Part shown: positions 10,405 to 20,600 of the stretch, piece after piece
Layout of the letters: the number at the start of each line of letters is the position of its first letter
Position numbering within the stretch: position 1 is the first letter of the stretch
NCBI GenBank assembly: GCA_018269055.1
Contig: JAFDVI010000030.1
Coordinates: forward strand, 1-52,959
DNA from: Acidobacteriota bacterium
GTDB lineage: Bacteria > Acidobacteriota > Blastocatellia > RBC074
Direction: 5' to 3'
Length of the DNA stretch: 52,959 bases
Program-made: the position numbers and the translations under genes
Notes under the pieces: generated by a model
What the model was told of the DNA's origin: nothing
Seen by the model: only the letters and a program-made list of their open reading frames with translations
The model's database searches: none

Positions 10405-11856
10405 ATGAGAATGAACTGGTTCGATGTTGATAAGGAAGGTCTGGCCAAGCTTGTGGAAAAGCGCGGCCGCGAATTTGTAGTCTTTGAGTTGATTCAGAAC
10501 GCGTGGGATCAACGCGTGAGCCGCGTCGAAATCCAACTTGATATGCTCCCGCAACGCCCGTTGGCGCGGATCACTGTCTTGGACGACGACCCGCAGGGCT
10601 TCGCCAATCTTTCGGACGCTTATACGCTCTTTGCCGAATCCAACAAGAAGGTTGATCCAGAGAAGCGCGGGCGCTTCAACCTCGGCGAGAAGCTGGTCCT
10701 CGCCCTGTGCGAAGAGGCGGAAGTCAGCACCACCACCGGCACCGTCTGCTTTACGAAGCAGGGGCGCCGACGACGCCGCGCAAAACTAGAGGCTGGCTCG
10801 CGTTTTAGCGCCACGATTCGCATGACACGGGAACAGCACAATCAGGTGTGTGAGCACATCTACACACTACTCCCGCCCGTTGGCATTATCACCACTTTTA
10901 ATGGCGTGGAACTCGCGCCGCGCCAGCCGCTCTATGAATTCGAGGCGAAGCTGCCGACGGAGATAGCCGACGAAGAAGGCATCCTTCGTTCCAGAGTGCG
11001 CTCAACGAGGATCAGGGTTCACGGGACAGAGGCGGGGCAGGCAGCGCTTCTCTACGAGATGGGCATACCAGTTGTGGCAACCGGCGATCTCTATCACGTG
11101 GACATAGGGCAGAAGGTACCGCTCAATATGGACAGAGATAATGTCAGCGCTACCTTCCTCCGCCAAGTGCGCACGCTCGTGCTCAATGAAATGCACGACC
11201 GCATGATGCCAGATGACGCGAACACCCTCTGGGTGCGCGAGGCAGCCTCGGATCGGCGTGTCAGTGACGCGGCAGTTAGAACGATCATCAAGTACCGCTT
11301 CGGGGAGAAATGCGTCATTCGGGACCCAAGCGATCCGGAAGCCAATAATATCGCTGTCTCGAAGGGGTATACCCTGATTGCAGGTGGCGCGCTCACTGCG
11401 GGTGAGTGGGATAATTTGAAGCGTGCAGGAGCAGCACTGCCGGCGGGGCAGGTGACGCCTTCGCCAAAGCCCTTCCATCCGGACGGCGAATCGCTGCAAA
11501 CCTTGCCTGAGAATGAATACACGCCGGGGATCAAGCAGACGGTCGCCTATGCCAAAGCCTTGGCGCGTGAATTGTTTGGGGTAGAAATTCGTGTCGTTAT
11601 TGCCAACGACCGTGGCTGGAAGTTCTCGGCCTGTTACGGCGAAAGCGAGTTGACCTTGAACCTCGCGAAGCTGGGGCACGGATGGTTCGATGACGGGCCA
11701 ACGGAGAGGGTGAACGAGTTACTGATTCACGAGTTCGGACATCACTTCAGCGGCAACCATCTGAGCGAAGAGTATCATCGCGCCCTCTGCCGACTTGGGG
11801 CCCGAATGACGCGGCTTGCACTTAAACAACCAAGCCTTTTCCAACTGGATCATTGA
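10405..11856 (+). CDS. GHKL ATPase-zinc metallopeptidase-like fusion protein
   Basis: 483 aa, ATG 8 bases after GAGGAG. The N-terminus has a GHKL (Hsp90/MutL/kinase-type) ATPase N-box, FELIQNAWDQ (residues 27-36), followed by a DDDPQGF segment like the second ATP-binding motif and FNLGEKLVLAL like the lid. The C-terminus carries LLIHEFGHHFSGNHLSEEYHR with the HExxH zinc signature (H442, E443, H446) and possible third ligands in the SEEYH stretch. The middle (about 200-400) is unassigned. The combination suggests an ATP-gated protease or a protein-remodelling enzyme. It follows serS by 36 bases on the same strand, so the two are probably co-transcribed. Either half might be inactive. Confidence 0.75.
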   Translation: MRMNWFDVDKEGLAKLVEKRGREFVVFELIQNAWDQRVSRVEIQLDMLPQRPLARITVLDDDPQGFANLSDAYTLFAESNKKVDPEKRGRFNLGEKLVLALCEEAEVSTTTGTVCFTKQGRRRRRAKLEAGSRFSATIRMTREQHNQVCEHIYTLLPPVGIITTFNGVELAPRQPLYEFEAKLPTEIADEEGILRSRVRSTRIRVHGTEAGQAALLYEMGIPVVATGDLYHVDIGQKVPLNMDRDNVSATFLRQVRTLVLNEMHDRMMPDDANTLWVREAASDRRVSDAAVRTIIKYRFGEKCVIRDPSDPEANNIAVSKGYTLIAGGALTAGEWDNLKRAGAALPAGQVTPSPKPFHPDGESLQTLPENEYTPGIKQTVAYAKALARELFGVEIRVVIANDRGWKFSACYGESELTLNLAKLGHGWFDDGPTERVNELLIHEFGHHFSGNHLSEEYHRALCRLGARMTRLALKQPSLFQLDH

Positions 11857-12179
11857 TGACAGAGGACATACGTGTTAAGAAAGAATATGAAAGGCATTTC
11901 GGCATTACTATTCTAAAACCAATCCACCTTACAAATTATTTTGCTTTGGCTAACTTGGGCTAATTTATATTTTCTCTTGACGGTAATACTATAGATTTAT
12001 CTAAAGTGGTGGTTTGAAGTTAAGGGTAGCCTCTTGCGGGTAAATATCGTTTACCATTCCAGATGTTTCAAGAGGCGCTCTAAATCGCAGTGCAGATCAA
12101 ATGTTGGTCTGCGTCATTGCCAGTCGTTATTACTGATCTATTTGTTGTAGTCTACCAAATGTAATAAAAGGGTTGTGGA
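11857..12179. other. AT-rich gene-free stretch before the methyltransferase genes
   Basis: About 320 bases, clearly more AT-rich than the preceding genes, with no coding frame. A TTGACG at about 11978 could be a -35 element, but the best hexamer at the right distance (TCTAAA) is a poor -10 match. The change in composition marks a boundary between gene blocks of different origin. Confidence 0.35.
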
Positions 12180-13055
12180 GTGGCACGAGAATACAATGAA
12201 CCCGGTCTATACACGAGCGAAGCTGCTATTGTTGATCAATTTGATCAGGATTTCTCAGCCATTTATTTGTCATATTGGCACCCGATGCTTGGGCCTGCTG
12301 AAGAGATAATAGTCAATGAGATGTTTGCTTCCAAGCAATATCCTGAAAGCCTGCTTGACGCTGCTGCAGGCACAGGTAGCCTCTGTTTAAGCCTTGCCAG
12401 GAGAGGCTGCAAAGTCACAGCAAACGAGCTTAGCAATGATATGAGACGTTTGTTGACTGAGCAGGCGAATAAGGGAATGGGCGGGCAACCAATCAGGGTT
12501 ATAGAGCCGGGGGTTCCCTGGCGACTGCTACCGACGGTTCTAGATTACTGCAGTTTCGATCTCGTCACATGTCTCGGGGCATCACTTTCGCATTGTGATC
12601 TACAACAGGGTTTATTAAAGAAATCGCTGGCGGGTATGGCTGGGGTGGTTAAGAGTGGTGGATACATACTCGTAGATTGTAAGCGCTACTCCGAAGAAGG
12701 GTGGGAACTTCGGTCTGACGGAACTAGGAGGCCCACCGCCGACAGCGACCCTATAGAATGGCAGGACAAAGCAGGAAATGAGCACAAAGGCGTTTTTACG
12801 TCCAATTTCTCCATCAACCCAGATCGCTCCTTGAATCGCTATATTACTTATCAGGAGGAGGATCAAGATTATTCCAGGCAATGGAATATGCGTTTCTGGC
12901 CGGTTGGGAAAGTTGAGGTGTGTCAGGCGGCTCAAGATTGCGGCCTATATTTGGAGAAGGAAATACCGATGGGATCCGATATTGCTTCCATCAGTGGAAA
13001 CGAAGGCGGTAGCGCACGTTACGATTTCCTTCTGTTTAAAAAGTTGGGGTCTTGA
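12180..13055 (+). CDS. Class I SAM-dependent methyltransferase, glycine N-methyltransferase-like
   Basis: 291 aa from a GTG start with a weak ribosome site. Motif I is LLDAAAGTGSLCLSLARRG (about residues 58-76), the acidic adenosine-binding end of strand 2 is TANELSNDM, and FDLVTCLGASLSH is motif IV. Layout and the YLSYWHPML region near the N-terminus recall glycine/sarcosine N-methyltransferases, which methylate small amines, but substrate residues cannot be verified. It is separated from the next methyltransferase by 263 bases on the same strand. A role in modifying an amino-acid-derived small molecule would fit the neighbouring transporter, radical SAM and serine genes, by inference only. 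Confidence 0.75.
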   Translation: MAREYNEPGLYTSEAAIVDQFDQDFSAIYLSYWHPMLGPAEEIIVNEMFASKQYPESLLDAAAGTGSLCLSLARRGCKVTANELSNDMRRLLTEQANKGMGGQPIRVIEPGVPWRLLPTVLDYCSFDLVTCLGASLSHCDLQQGLLKKSLAGMAGVVKSGGYILVDCKRYSEEGWELRSDGTRRPTADSDPIEWQDKAGNEHKGVFTSNFSINPDRSLNRYITYQEEDQDYSRQWNMRFWPVGKVEVCQAAQDCGLYLEKEIPMGSDIASISGNEGGSARYDFLLFKKLGS

Positions 13056-13318
13056 TTCTCTTTAACTTATCTTCGTGAAAAGGCTTGCAATAACTATCCT
13101 AGTGTACTTGGAGATAAAGTCGCGATTTAACTGTTGTCAAGCATGGCTGATTAGCATGTCACGGGAAAAAGCGGCAAGACAGTCGACCTAAGCCACACAA
13201 CCACGTTTTGCGTCGCAGGTGCGCAGGGAATTATCGTTAACCGAGTTATAGCTGGATTTGCATTCACAGTTGATGCACTTCCTGAACAATCTTTCTACAA
13301 ATTTCGAGGTAGACAAAG

Positions 13319-14071
13319 ATGAATAAGAAACCACCAGTGCTTACTGATCAGGGTCTCGGTGAAGAACTTAAGAAGATACAGATGCTGGTTCAATTTATCG
13401 AACCAAAACCATCTGATCTTGTTTTAGACCTTGGTACCGGAAAAGGGAATACTGCGATAGAATTAGCGCCCCATGTAAAAAAAATTGTCGCAGTTGATTA
13501 TGAAGAGGCAGTGGTCGAGGACTGTAGAAAGAACATACGAGAAGCTAAGCTTGACGAAACCATCACGGTTAAGAAAGCGAGCGTGAACAATTTAGACTTT
13601 CCCGATCAAATGTTTGACATCATAACCTGTCGCGCGGCCTTTCATCATTTCCCCAATCCACTCGGAGTGTTGGCCGAAGTCCGGAGAATTTTGAAGGACG
13701 ATGGGAAATTCTATCTTATGGATCCAATATTCTCCGACTACGCAAAGCAGATATGGACTCCTATTGCGAAAATTCGGGAGTCGGACCTTCACTCTTTTTA
13801 CACCTATTTTGAACAGCTAGACATGTTGTCATCCTGTGGTTTACACGTAATAAAATTCCGTCCGTTTCTTTTCAAGAGAGTGCTGTCAGAGTGGATTGGT
13901 AATGCGCCGGAAATCATTCAGGGCAGGCTGAAAAACGTTGTCTTAAACCTTAACGAAAGAATATTGAAGGAGCTTCACTTCAGACAGGAAGAGGGTGAGT
14001 GGGTATATTTTTATAACGTATTTGAACTGATCGCAATCAAAGATGATTTGACCAACAGTAAGGGCGTGTAG
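13319..14071 (+). CDS. Class I SAM-dependent methyltransferase (UbiE/Methyltransf_11 type)
   Basis: 250 aa, ATG after a GAGGTAG-type site. SAM-binding motif I is VLDLGTGKGNTAIELA (about residues 39-54), followed by IVAVDYEE, FDIITCRAAFHHFPNP (motif IV) and VRRILKDDGKFYLMDP (post-motif). These are the hallmarks of small-molecule methyltransferases of the UbiE/Methyltransf_11 type. The C-terminal 90 residues are basic and helical and may cap the substrate. The gene converges on the receiver-protein gene with 36 bases between stops and no obvious terminator hairpin. Substrate unknown. Confidence 0.8.
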   Translation: MNKKPPVLTDQGLGEELKKIQMLVQFIEPKPSDLVLDLGTGKGNTAIELAPHVKKIVAVDYEEAVVEDCRKNIREAKLDETITVKKASVNNLDFPDQMFDIITCRAAFHHFPNPLGVLAEVRRILKDDGKFYLMDPIFSDYAKQIWTPIAKIRESDLHSFYTYFEQLDMLSSCGLHVIKFRPFLFKRVLSEWIGNAPEIIQGRLKNVVLNLNERILKELHFRQEEGEWVYFYNVFELIAIKDDLTNSKGV

Positions 14072-14107
14072 GACCGGTATCGAAGTCTTGAAAGCTTTGC
14101 GAACAAC

Positions 14108-14983
14108 TTAGACAATGGGAAAGGCGTAGGTGATCTGCCTTTCTTCACACCATCCCCTGAGCCAGCTTGTCTCTTCTGGCAAAGTTCCTTCTCCGCTGTT
14201 CATAAACTCATGTGGCCTGAGACATAATTCAGAACAGTAATTCTTGAACCCCGTGTCCCACATTTTATACGGATCATTATACGTCAAGTTTGCGTCTTCC
14301 TCATAACCAACCACTTTTTCTACTAAATGTAGTTTCCCACCTCGATTGAATATTTCCGCTATGATTACCCTTCTCGCTATAAGAATATTCTCTATCAATA
14401 ATGTACGTTTGCTTTTGGTCGGCAGGGCGTCACGCAGTGTTCGCCTCCTGGTAAAAGTGACCTCATCTAGTAACCTTTCAGCCACCTCTTTGATTGTTTT
14501 ATTCGTGCCAGGCCACCCCCTGGAGCTCCTGAGTGTGAGGTAGGCGGCTTTATGTTCGGGCTTATCTGAAAACGGGCGACAGATAATTACCTCTTCCGCT
14601 TCCCTCACCGCCTGCTCCAGGTCCTGGACAAATTTACGGACCTTATCCTCCACATCTAGGCTTCTCTTCGCCAGGAACCGCTCAAAATAGCCGCCATTTA
14701 TAACGCGCGCGACTTCATCGGGATCATCCTCCGCCGTAATGGCAAAAAATTTCAGGTACGGTTTTATTTGCCGAAGTTCTTGAGCGATCTCTGGGCCGCT
14801 CGCTCCCGGCAACCCCCAGTCGATTAACACGGCGCTGTAAGGATCGGCGGTATCTTCACGGATGGTTTCAAGAAACTCTTCTCCGCTCCTGAAGTGAATC
14901 ACCCGGATCCCGTGCTGCTCAAAAGTTTCTCGAATCCTATCGAAACAATCCTGTTGATCTTCAATCAATGGAATTTCAATCAT
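14108..14983 (-). CDS. Response-regulator receiver protein with an unassigned C-terminal domain
   Basis: 292 aa. An ATG with GGGGAAG ahead is chosen over an upstream in-frame start. The receiver domain (1-120) is complete: acidic pair E8-D9, phospho-acceptor D55 in VLIDWGLPG, T83 in FAITAEDD and a Lys in FLAKRS. The remaining 170 residues are not a known DNA-binding output. They include a basic patch (FTRRRTLRDALPTKSKR) and a Trp-rich end. It is the last gene of the minus-strand signalling module, about 100 bases after the preceding receiver gene. It is likely phosphorylated by the kinase-like protein upstream; the output is unknown. Confidence 0.8.
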   Translation of the reverse strand: MIEIPLIEDQQDCFDRIRETFEQHGIRVIHFRSGEEFLETIREDTADPYSAVLIDWGLPGASGPEIAQELRQIKPYLKFFAITAEDDPDEVARVINGGYFERFLAKRSLDVEDKVRKFVQDLEQAVREAEEVIICRPFSDKPEHKAAYLTLRSSRGWPGTNKTIKEVAERLLDEVTFTRRRTLRDALPTKSKRTLLIENILIARRVIIAEIFNRGGKLHLVEKVVGYEEDANLTYNDPYKMWDTGFKNYCSELCLRPHEFMNSGEGTLPEETSWLRGWCEERQITYAFPIV

Positions 14984-15083
14984 GGCTTCCCCAGGAATTT
15001 TTCTTGTTTGGTGGTGGAGAATAATGTGACACGGAGAAAACGGCATAAGGGCAACACGCGTGCCTGTCTTTATGCCGTCTCAT

Positions 15084-16019
15084 CTAATTCCCCATTACCT
15101 CTTGCTTTCTACGGTTAAGGAAATATTCGATAACGTCCAGCGCTATTCCTAGACCCTCCAAAGCGTCTTCCTTGTGATATAATCTTGCGCGTTTTCCAGC
15201 GTGAGCACAGTCGTCTCTCCACCCGAAGAGCTTCAATACACCATTTTTGAGTGTTTTATCGATCCAGCCAGCTTTGATTATCCTATCGAGACTCTTTCTC
15301 CTCACAGTCGTCACCATGCCACTGAGCGCCATCTTATTTTTTGCTTGATTTATCATGTCTTCTTTCCATTGTTTGTCTTGGTGTATAAGGATTGCTTCTA
15401 TGGCGGATGCGCTCTGGACTAGCGATTCACCACAGGACGCATTTTCTTCAAGAAGTAGACTGTCAAGTAAAGGCTGGGATTCAGGTAACAATAAATAAAA
15501 GTACGCCTTGCGCAACCGGTAACTCAATTCGTCTACAAGTTCACTATTTACTGACAGCCGGAATTCTTCCGGTTTAACAGTAGACAGCCTTCGCCAAAGA
15601 AGCACCATTCCCGGGTACGACTCATATTTTTGAATCGCCTTTGTCACTGACAGGGCGTACTTTTGAGGGTAGTCCCACAGCGTCAGCTTGGGGATGTAGT
15701 CCTCGAACCCGTAGTTCAAGAGTGCGTCTGCAATGTATTCCGTGTCAGGGCTCGCGGTGATCGCAAAAACAGGCAAATAAGGTTTCCTCTTTTTGACCTC
15801 ACGGCACAATTCGGCCCCGGTAAATTGCTGCCCTGCAAGGTTCAGGTCAATCAGGGTGGCCTTACAGGCGTCTGATTGGTCTTTCTCCAGCGCTTCCAAG
15901 CAGCTATCGCCGTCCAAAAAATCGTTCACGCTAAAATCCTGTGAGAAAAGGGTGGAAAGTTTCTCAAGTTGCTCAGGCTCGTCATCAACGACAAAGATTC
16001 GATGGGTTTCAGAGTTCAT
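15084..16019 (-). CDS. Response-regulator receiver protein with a HEPN-like C-terminal domain
   Basis: 311 aa. The receiver domain (1-125) has D12-D13, phospho-acceptor D58 in ATLIDLNLAG, T88 in VFAITASPD and K111 in YIPKLTL, so it looks functional. The C-terminal half is helical and ends with GWRDDCAHAGKRAR. R268-x4-H273 matches the HEPN ribonuclease signature (R-x4-6-H), and the helices before and after are arranged as in HEPN/DUF4145-like folds. If real, phosphorylation could gate an RNase. The start overlaps the stop of the 550-aa gene by 11 bases, so the two are translationally linked. The HEPN call rests on one motif and predicted helicity. Confidence 0.7.
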   Translation of the reverse strand: MNSETHRIFVVDDEPEQLEKLSTLFSQDFSVNDFLDGDSCLEALEKDQSDACKATLIDLNLAGQQFTGAELCREVKKRKPYLPVFAITASPDTEYIADALLNYGFEDYIPKLTLWDYPQKYALSVTKAIQKYESYPGMVLLWRRLSTVKPEEFRLSVNSELVDELSYRLRKAYFYLLLPESQPLLDSLLLEENASCGESLVQSASAIEAILIHQDKQWKEDMINQAKNKMALSGMVTTVRRKSLDRIIKAGWIDKTLKNGVLKLFGWRDDCAHAGKRARLYHKEDALEGLGIALDVIEYFLNRRKQEVMGN

Positions 16020-17661
16020 CGTAGATCCTCCAGTGAGAAAATCGAGAAAGTGACGCCAGGGTATTACCGTACCCTGCGGTCAGGGCATGTATGTTTTGGA
16101 TCGCAGCAACGTTTTCTTTTTTCATGTTTTCACACTCTGTCAACAACTCGGCAATTTTGAAATCACCGTGGAACCGCTTAGGAATTAGGCTGCTCAATGT
16201 CTCAACTATCCCAGTTACGTCTTCGACAGCGGGATGGCTCCTTATCAACACATGGTCCAAATCACGCTTGTACCCTCTGATCAGAGCTGTTAAGGAGCCA
16301 CTATGGCTTTCTATATCCTCACGCCGTATTCTCGACAATACCTCGGCCGCGCCCATAAGATCAGGCAAGAGTGGCAGATCACCCGGGAGGTTCATGTATA
16401 AGTGATTTCCTGAATAGTTCCTGAATACTCTATGATAAATATTGCCGAGAAACTCACCTCTGCCTAAAGGTGAGTAGATAATTACCGGCAATTGTATTTT
16501 CCATAGCACCCGCAGCTCAAATCGTACAAGTTTGGCTCCACGAAATTGAAACCTGTAATCGGTTGGCCGTAGTTTGATCTGGCTGTTTATTAAGATGATT
16601 CCCTCTTTTGGGTTTTTGATCTGGTCAAGCTCACGCTTGAGCTCGCTCAACGATGATTTCCATTCTGTTTTTACCGTAGCGAACTTACTCCTACTGAGTA
16701 TGTCATCAATAATCGGTTTTATATTTATGTCGTCTACTATGATCAGCTTCCGGTACTCTTCGGGCTGACGCTCAACTGCCCTGCCGAACTTGCCCGACTC
16801 ATTACCTATTTGCTTCAGCCACTCTTGCAATTCCTTTTCGGGTATCTGGCCGGAGTGCTCTTGCCGCTCTCTCTCCGAGAGTCGGGAAAGCAACCTGTAA
16901 ATCCGGTCATATTGTTGCTGGTGTTGCGCATCCCAGGAAAGAGGGTCTTTATTGCCCAGAGATTCAGTGAAGGCTATGATCACTTCTTGCAGTTCTGAGA
17001 ACAGCCTTGCCTCAATCTCATCTAGGTCGCTGTCCTGATCGTAGGTCTCGTACTTATCGCACACATCTTTATATTGATCATTCTCCGGCTCCTCGCCGAG
17101 AATGATTTTTCTTACTATTGCCCTGTTCACTGCGTCTTCGAAGGATTGCAGACGGAGAGAGACCTCAACAAAGTACTCATAGCGCCATGGGATAAAAAAT
17201 GCTTTCCAGAGTGAGGCGAAATCTGGTGCGAAAGACACTGAGTTGTTGATAGACTCTACTATATGATCAATGACGTGAGTGAATCTCCCGTCGGTGGTGG
17301 TATACTTGAATATGCGCCTACAGCGCGCAATTCGCGCAATTGTAGGGTCATTGACATCAAGCCAAGTTCTGAGAGGGGCACTGCGCCTATCGGATGGCGG
17401 ATGGACTCCGATTACAATATTACGGCCAGGAAAATTGCTTATCACCCTGACCAAAGGCTCGCTGTTTTCCTGAATTTCATCCTCTATTTTAACTATAGAC
17501 AGCACGCAGGAGGAAGTATCTTCATGATCTATCACTTGGCCGGTGTCAGCGCTCACGGTAAGAGGGTTGCCATAGAGGCGCATACTTTTATGAAGCTTGC
17601 CCCAGTCGAACTCGCTCCTTGTTAATAAAATAATCAGTTTCTTCTCGCTATTGGGCGACAT
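16009..17661 (-). CDS. 550-aa signalling protein with degenerate receiver-like domains
   Basis: No named family recognised. The segment from about residue 315 begins KLIIVDDINIKPIIDD like a receiver. The position expected to hold the phospho-acceptor Asp reads Asn (IILINSQIKL), and LPVIIYSPLG follows where the conserved Ser/Thr strand should be, so it is a pseudo-receiver. The N-terminal 130 residues (KKLIILLTRSEFDW onward) may be another Rossmann-like module. The centre is helical and charged (about 180-300). It overlaps the kinase-like gene by 14 bases upstream and the receiver-HEPN gene by 11 bases downstream, which argues for fixed stoichiometry in one complex. It is possibly an adaptor or scaffold between kinase and receivers. 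Confidence 0.7.
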   Translation of the reverse strand: MSPNSEKKLIILLTRSEFDWGKLHKSMRLYGNPLTVSADTGQVIDHEDTSSCVLSIVKIEDEIQENSEPLVRVISNFPGRNIVIGVHPPSDRRSAPLRTWLDVNDPTIARIARCRRIFKYTTTDGRFTHVIDHIVESINNSVSFAPDFASLWKAFFIPWRYEYFVEVSLRLQSFEDAVNRAIVRKIILGEEPENDQYKDVCDKYETYDQDSDLDEIEARLFSELQEVIIAFTESLGNKDPLSWDAQHQQQYDRIYRLLSRLSERERQEHSGQIPEKELQEWLKQIGNESGKFGRAVERQPEEYRKLIIVDDINIKPIIDDILSRSKFATVKTEWKSSLSELKRELDQIKNPKEGIILINSQIKLRPTDYRFQFRGAKLVRFELRVLWKIQLPVIIYSPLGRGEFLGNIYHRVFRNYSGNHLYMNLPGDLPLLPDLMGAAEVLSRIRREDIESHSGSLTALIRGYKRDLDHVLIRSHPAVEDVTGIVETLSSLIPKRFHGDFKIAELLTECENMKKENVAAIQNIHALTAGYGNTLASLSRFSHWRIYDEL

Positions 17662-20600
17662 CTATTCTTCTCGCTTTTCTGCTTGATAATAGTAACTGTG
17701 TCAGGTGATATTTACTGCGCTGTCCAACGGCAAACTGCAAGACTCCGGCCGCACCAGCAAACCGCGCATTTCCTGGAACATTTACAGGCGTACCTCGGCC
17801 AGACACCACGACTACAAAGGGCACTCTTTCCCGTAAGAGCCCCACGAATTCCTGAATGCGCTCGACGTTGTTATCAGTCATTTTATCAAGTATCCCCTGG
17901 TGAATAACCAATGCGTGAAAGTAACAGTCTTCAACTTTTTTCAGCAATTTTAGCTGATCTTCATCATCGGGGTGATTGTAATTAAAGCCGTCGGCCACAA
18001 AGAGGTTTGACTCCTTCAGATCCTTACTCAGATTTTGCTGACTGATCTGCTTGTATACTCGCTCGTCAACTATAAGTACCCTGGTCAATGCAGCTTCGAT
18101 CAGTCTGAGTACACGATTGAGTCGTAGGTATTTATCTGGGGGCAAACTAAAAAACAGGTTATGATTGGGACGCCCCGCTGTTATTCCCTCATAAAACGAC
18201 GGCTTTTCCCCTGAGGATTGGCTAGAGTTAAAACTTCCGTTGACCTTCAGAGCTTGATGCCTATCATATACAACAAAAGGACATTCCGGGATGTCGAAAT
18301 CACTCATGTCCGGCACAAACTTCAACTCCAACCTCTGCTTACCAAAAGCCCTGTTGAAATCGGCTTCGATCTCTACCCAGTCACTGATCAGATCGGCAGA
18401 CTCTAGCGGTTTGGATTTTTCTTGTGCGAGGTTGATGACAATGGAGAGTTTACTGATTTTATAGAACTCTGATATCCACTGATAGTATAGCTCTAACAAG
18501 ACACCTTTATACGATTCTGGCACAGGCAGGCAGGCAGTCAGCGCCTTGTATGTATCTTCATTCATTGTTACTGCTTCCGGGAACCCAGCCATTTTCTTTC
18601 CTACGAGTACCATTCGACAAGGCAGGCTATCCTTCGTATTCTGGTTTGTGGTGGAAAACTCCAGTTCATCCGGTTGATTTATGACTAGGAGATAATGTGA
18701 GGCCAATCCCGATGTCTCATCCCCCACTGTTCTGTCTATATAAATACCGTGGGTGCTTAATTCGAGCCTGAGGTTGTTGTTTAATGATAGATCATAATCA
18801 ATGATTAAAGCCTCTTTCGATTTAGGAAGGAAGAATTCATATACAAGCTTCCAGTTTGGGGACGCTTCTTCACCGCCATCTCTTAGACAGTGGACGCGCA
18901 GCAGGGGCGGAGAAATATCATTCGTCCCCAATCCCGCCTCGCGCGGGGACAGCCCTCTCAGAAACGCAGCACAGGCTCTCATTTCTTTGATACCGAGACC
19001 TTCCAGGTCTGGAGTGCCACTTTCATCGATAAACGGCCGCTTGATATAATAGTTGATCTTATCGAGTAAAACCTGATCGCAATTGGTTATATCCTCCCAC
19101 ACCCGTACCCTAATATATTTCTGATCACCGGCATTGTTTTCATCGTCTATTCTTACACTGACTTTCATATCTGAACTTTTATACGGATTGTGCTTTGCGC
19201 CATTTCGGATGAGATTTTCAATTATAGAATAAAAAGCTTGAATGCCAGTTAGTCCTGAGACAATGGCGCACTCTGCATCACGGCTTACGTACATCGCATC
19301 AGCCTGTCCCTGCTGTTCGACTTCCTTTGAGCCAATATAAAATTTGAAGTCAATGTTCGTTATGCCCTCCGAAGCAGCAATAGTCTCTTTGAGCTGTTTT
19401 AGAAAATCACTGGAGAGAGGTCGTATTATGTCGCCGTAGATCATCATCGGCATCTCCCACGCCGGCACTGAGGTCGTTACATCGGCTATAAAATCCATTC
19501 TGTCTCTGAGGTAGCGGTTTAACTCTTTCGTTATTCTTTCCGCCCTGGCTTCGATATAAAACATAACATGGGAACCGATGTTGTGAGAGAGGTTCCTCGC
19601 CATAACCGCCGCCACAGCAGCGGACGTGGAATGTACTTTGATATAGTCCGCAATCTTTCTGCCAATCGGTGTAAGTGGTTCTAAAATGTTGCCCCAGATC
19701 ACCTCTCCGGGGGGGAGGTCAAATACCTCAACCATATTCATCACGAGCTGGGTCTGATTCAATTTTAATGACAGTGCTTGTTCAGATGCGTAATCATAGA
19801 ACTTGAAGCTCATTATAACTTTTGCGAGATACTCGAATTCGTCTTTGAGAAAAGTTGTAAGCTCTGTTGCTAGGGGAATAAAATTATCTCTTACAATATC
19901 CTCGTCGCCCTCAAAATAAGTTCCGGTAATAAAAAAATCTCCCAGCAGCTTTTCTCTGAAAAATATAGGGCAAGCAATCAGATATGCTTTCACGGGGCGC
20001 TCGATCTTAAACCCTTTCAGCCATTCGCTCCCGATAAAAAAGTCCTCTATTCTTGTGGCTACCGAATAATTCCACCAGTCTCGGCTCGTGGCCCCCTGCG
20101 GTCGCCCCTTATACTCAATTGCGTAATTGCTAACGATTATCTCGTCCCCTTCACTCACGAGTCGCTCCGCAAAAATCCCGATGTCCGTCTTTTGTTTCCA
20201 CTCGTTGAATAATAAAAGGGTGCGGAGTATGTTTTCAAAATCGCCGTTAGAGATCAGACTGAGCTTATCGGCCACGGCTTTCCACCTTTTTCTCTCCTCA
20301 TCCGGTAGGTATTTGTCAAGAAGAGTCCGGAGATCATACCCGATGAGTTCTAGTGGGGAGTCGGGATCTTCCTTTATAATATTGCCTACTAAAGGCAAAG
20401 TCTTTGAGTGGTCCATACTCATAATGAGCAGAACTGATAAAATAAATTCTAAATTTGTTGAGTCAGGCTGATAACTGGATTTGAGTGCGTGAAGATTGCT
20501 GATGACCGCGCGGTGTAGTGTCCAACCGCATACAGAATAATATTTAAAGTGGGTATGTACTCGGTCAGCTCCCTTTGCCGTAAAATGAAAGCCGAGTGAA

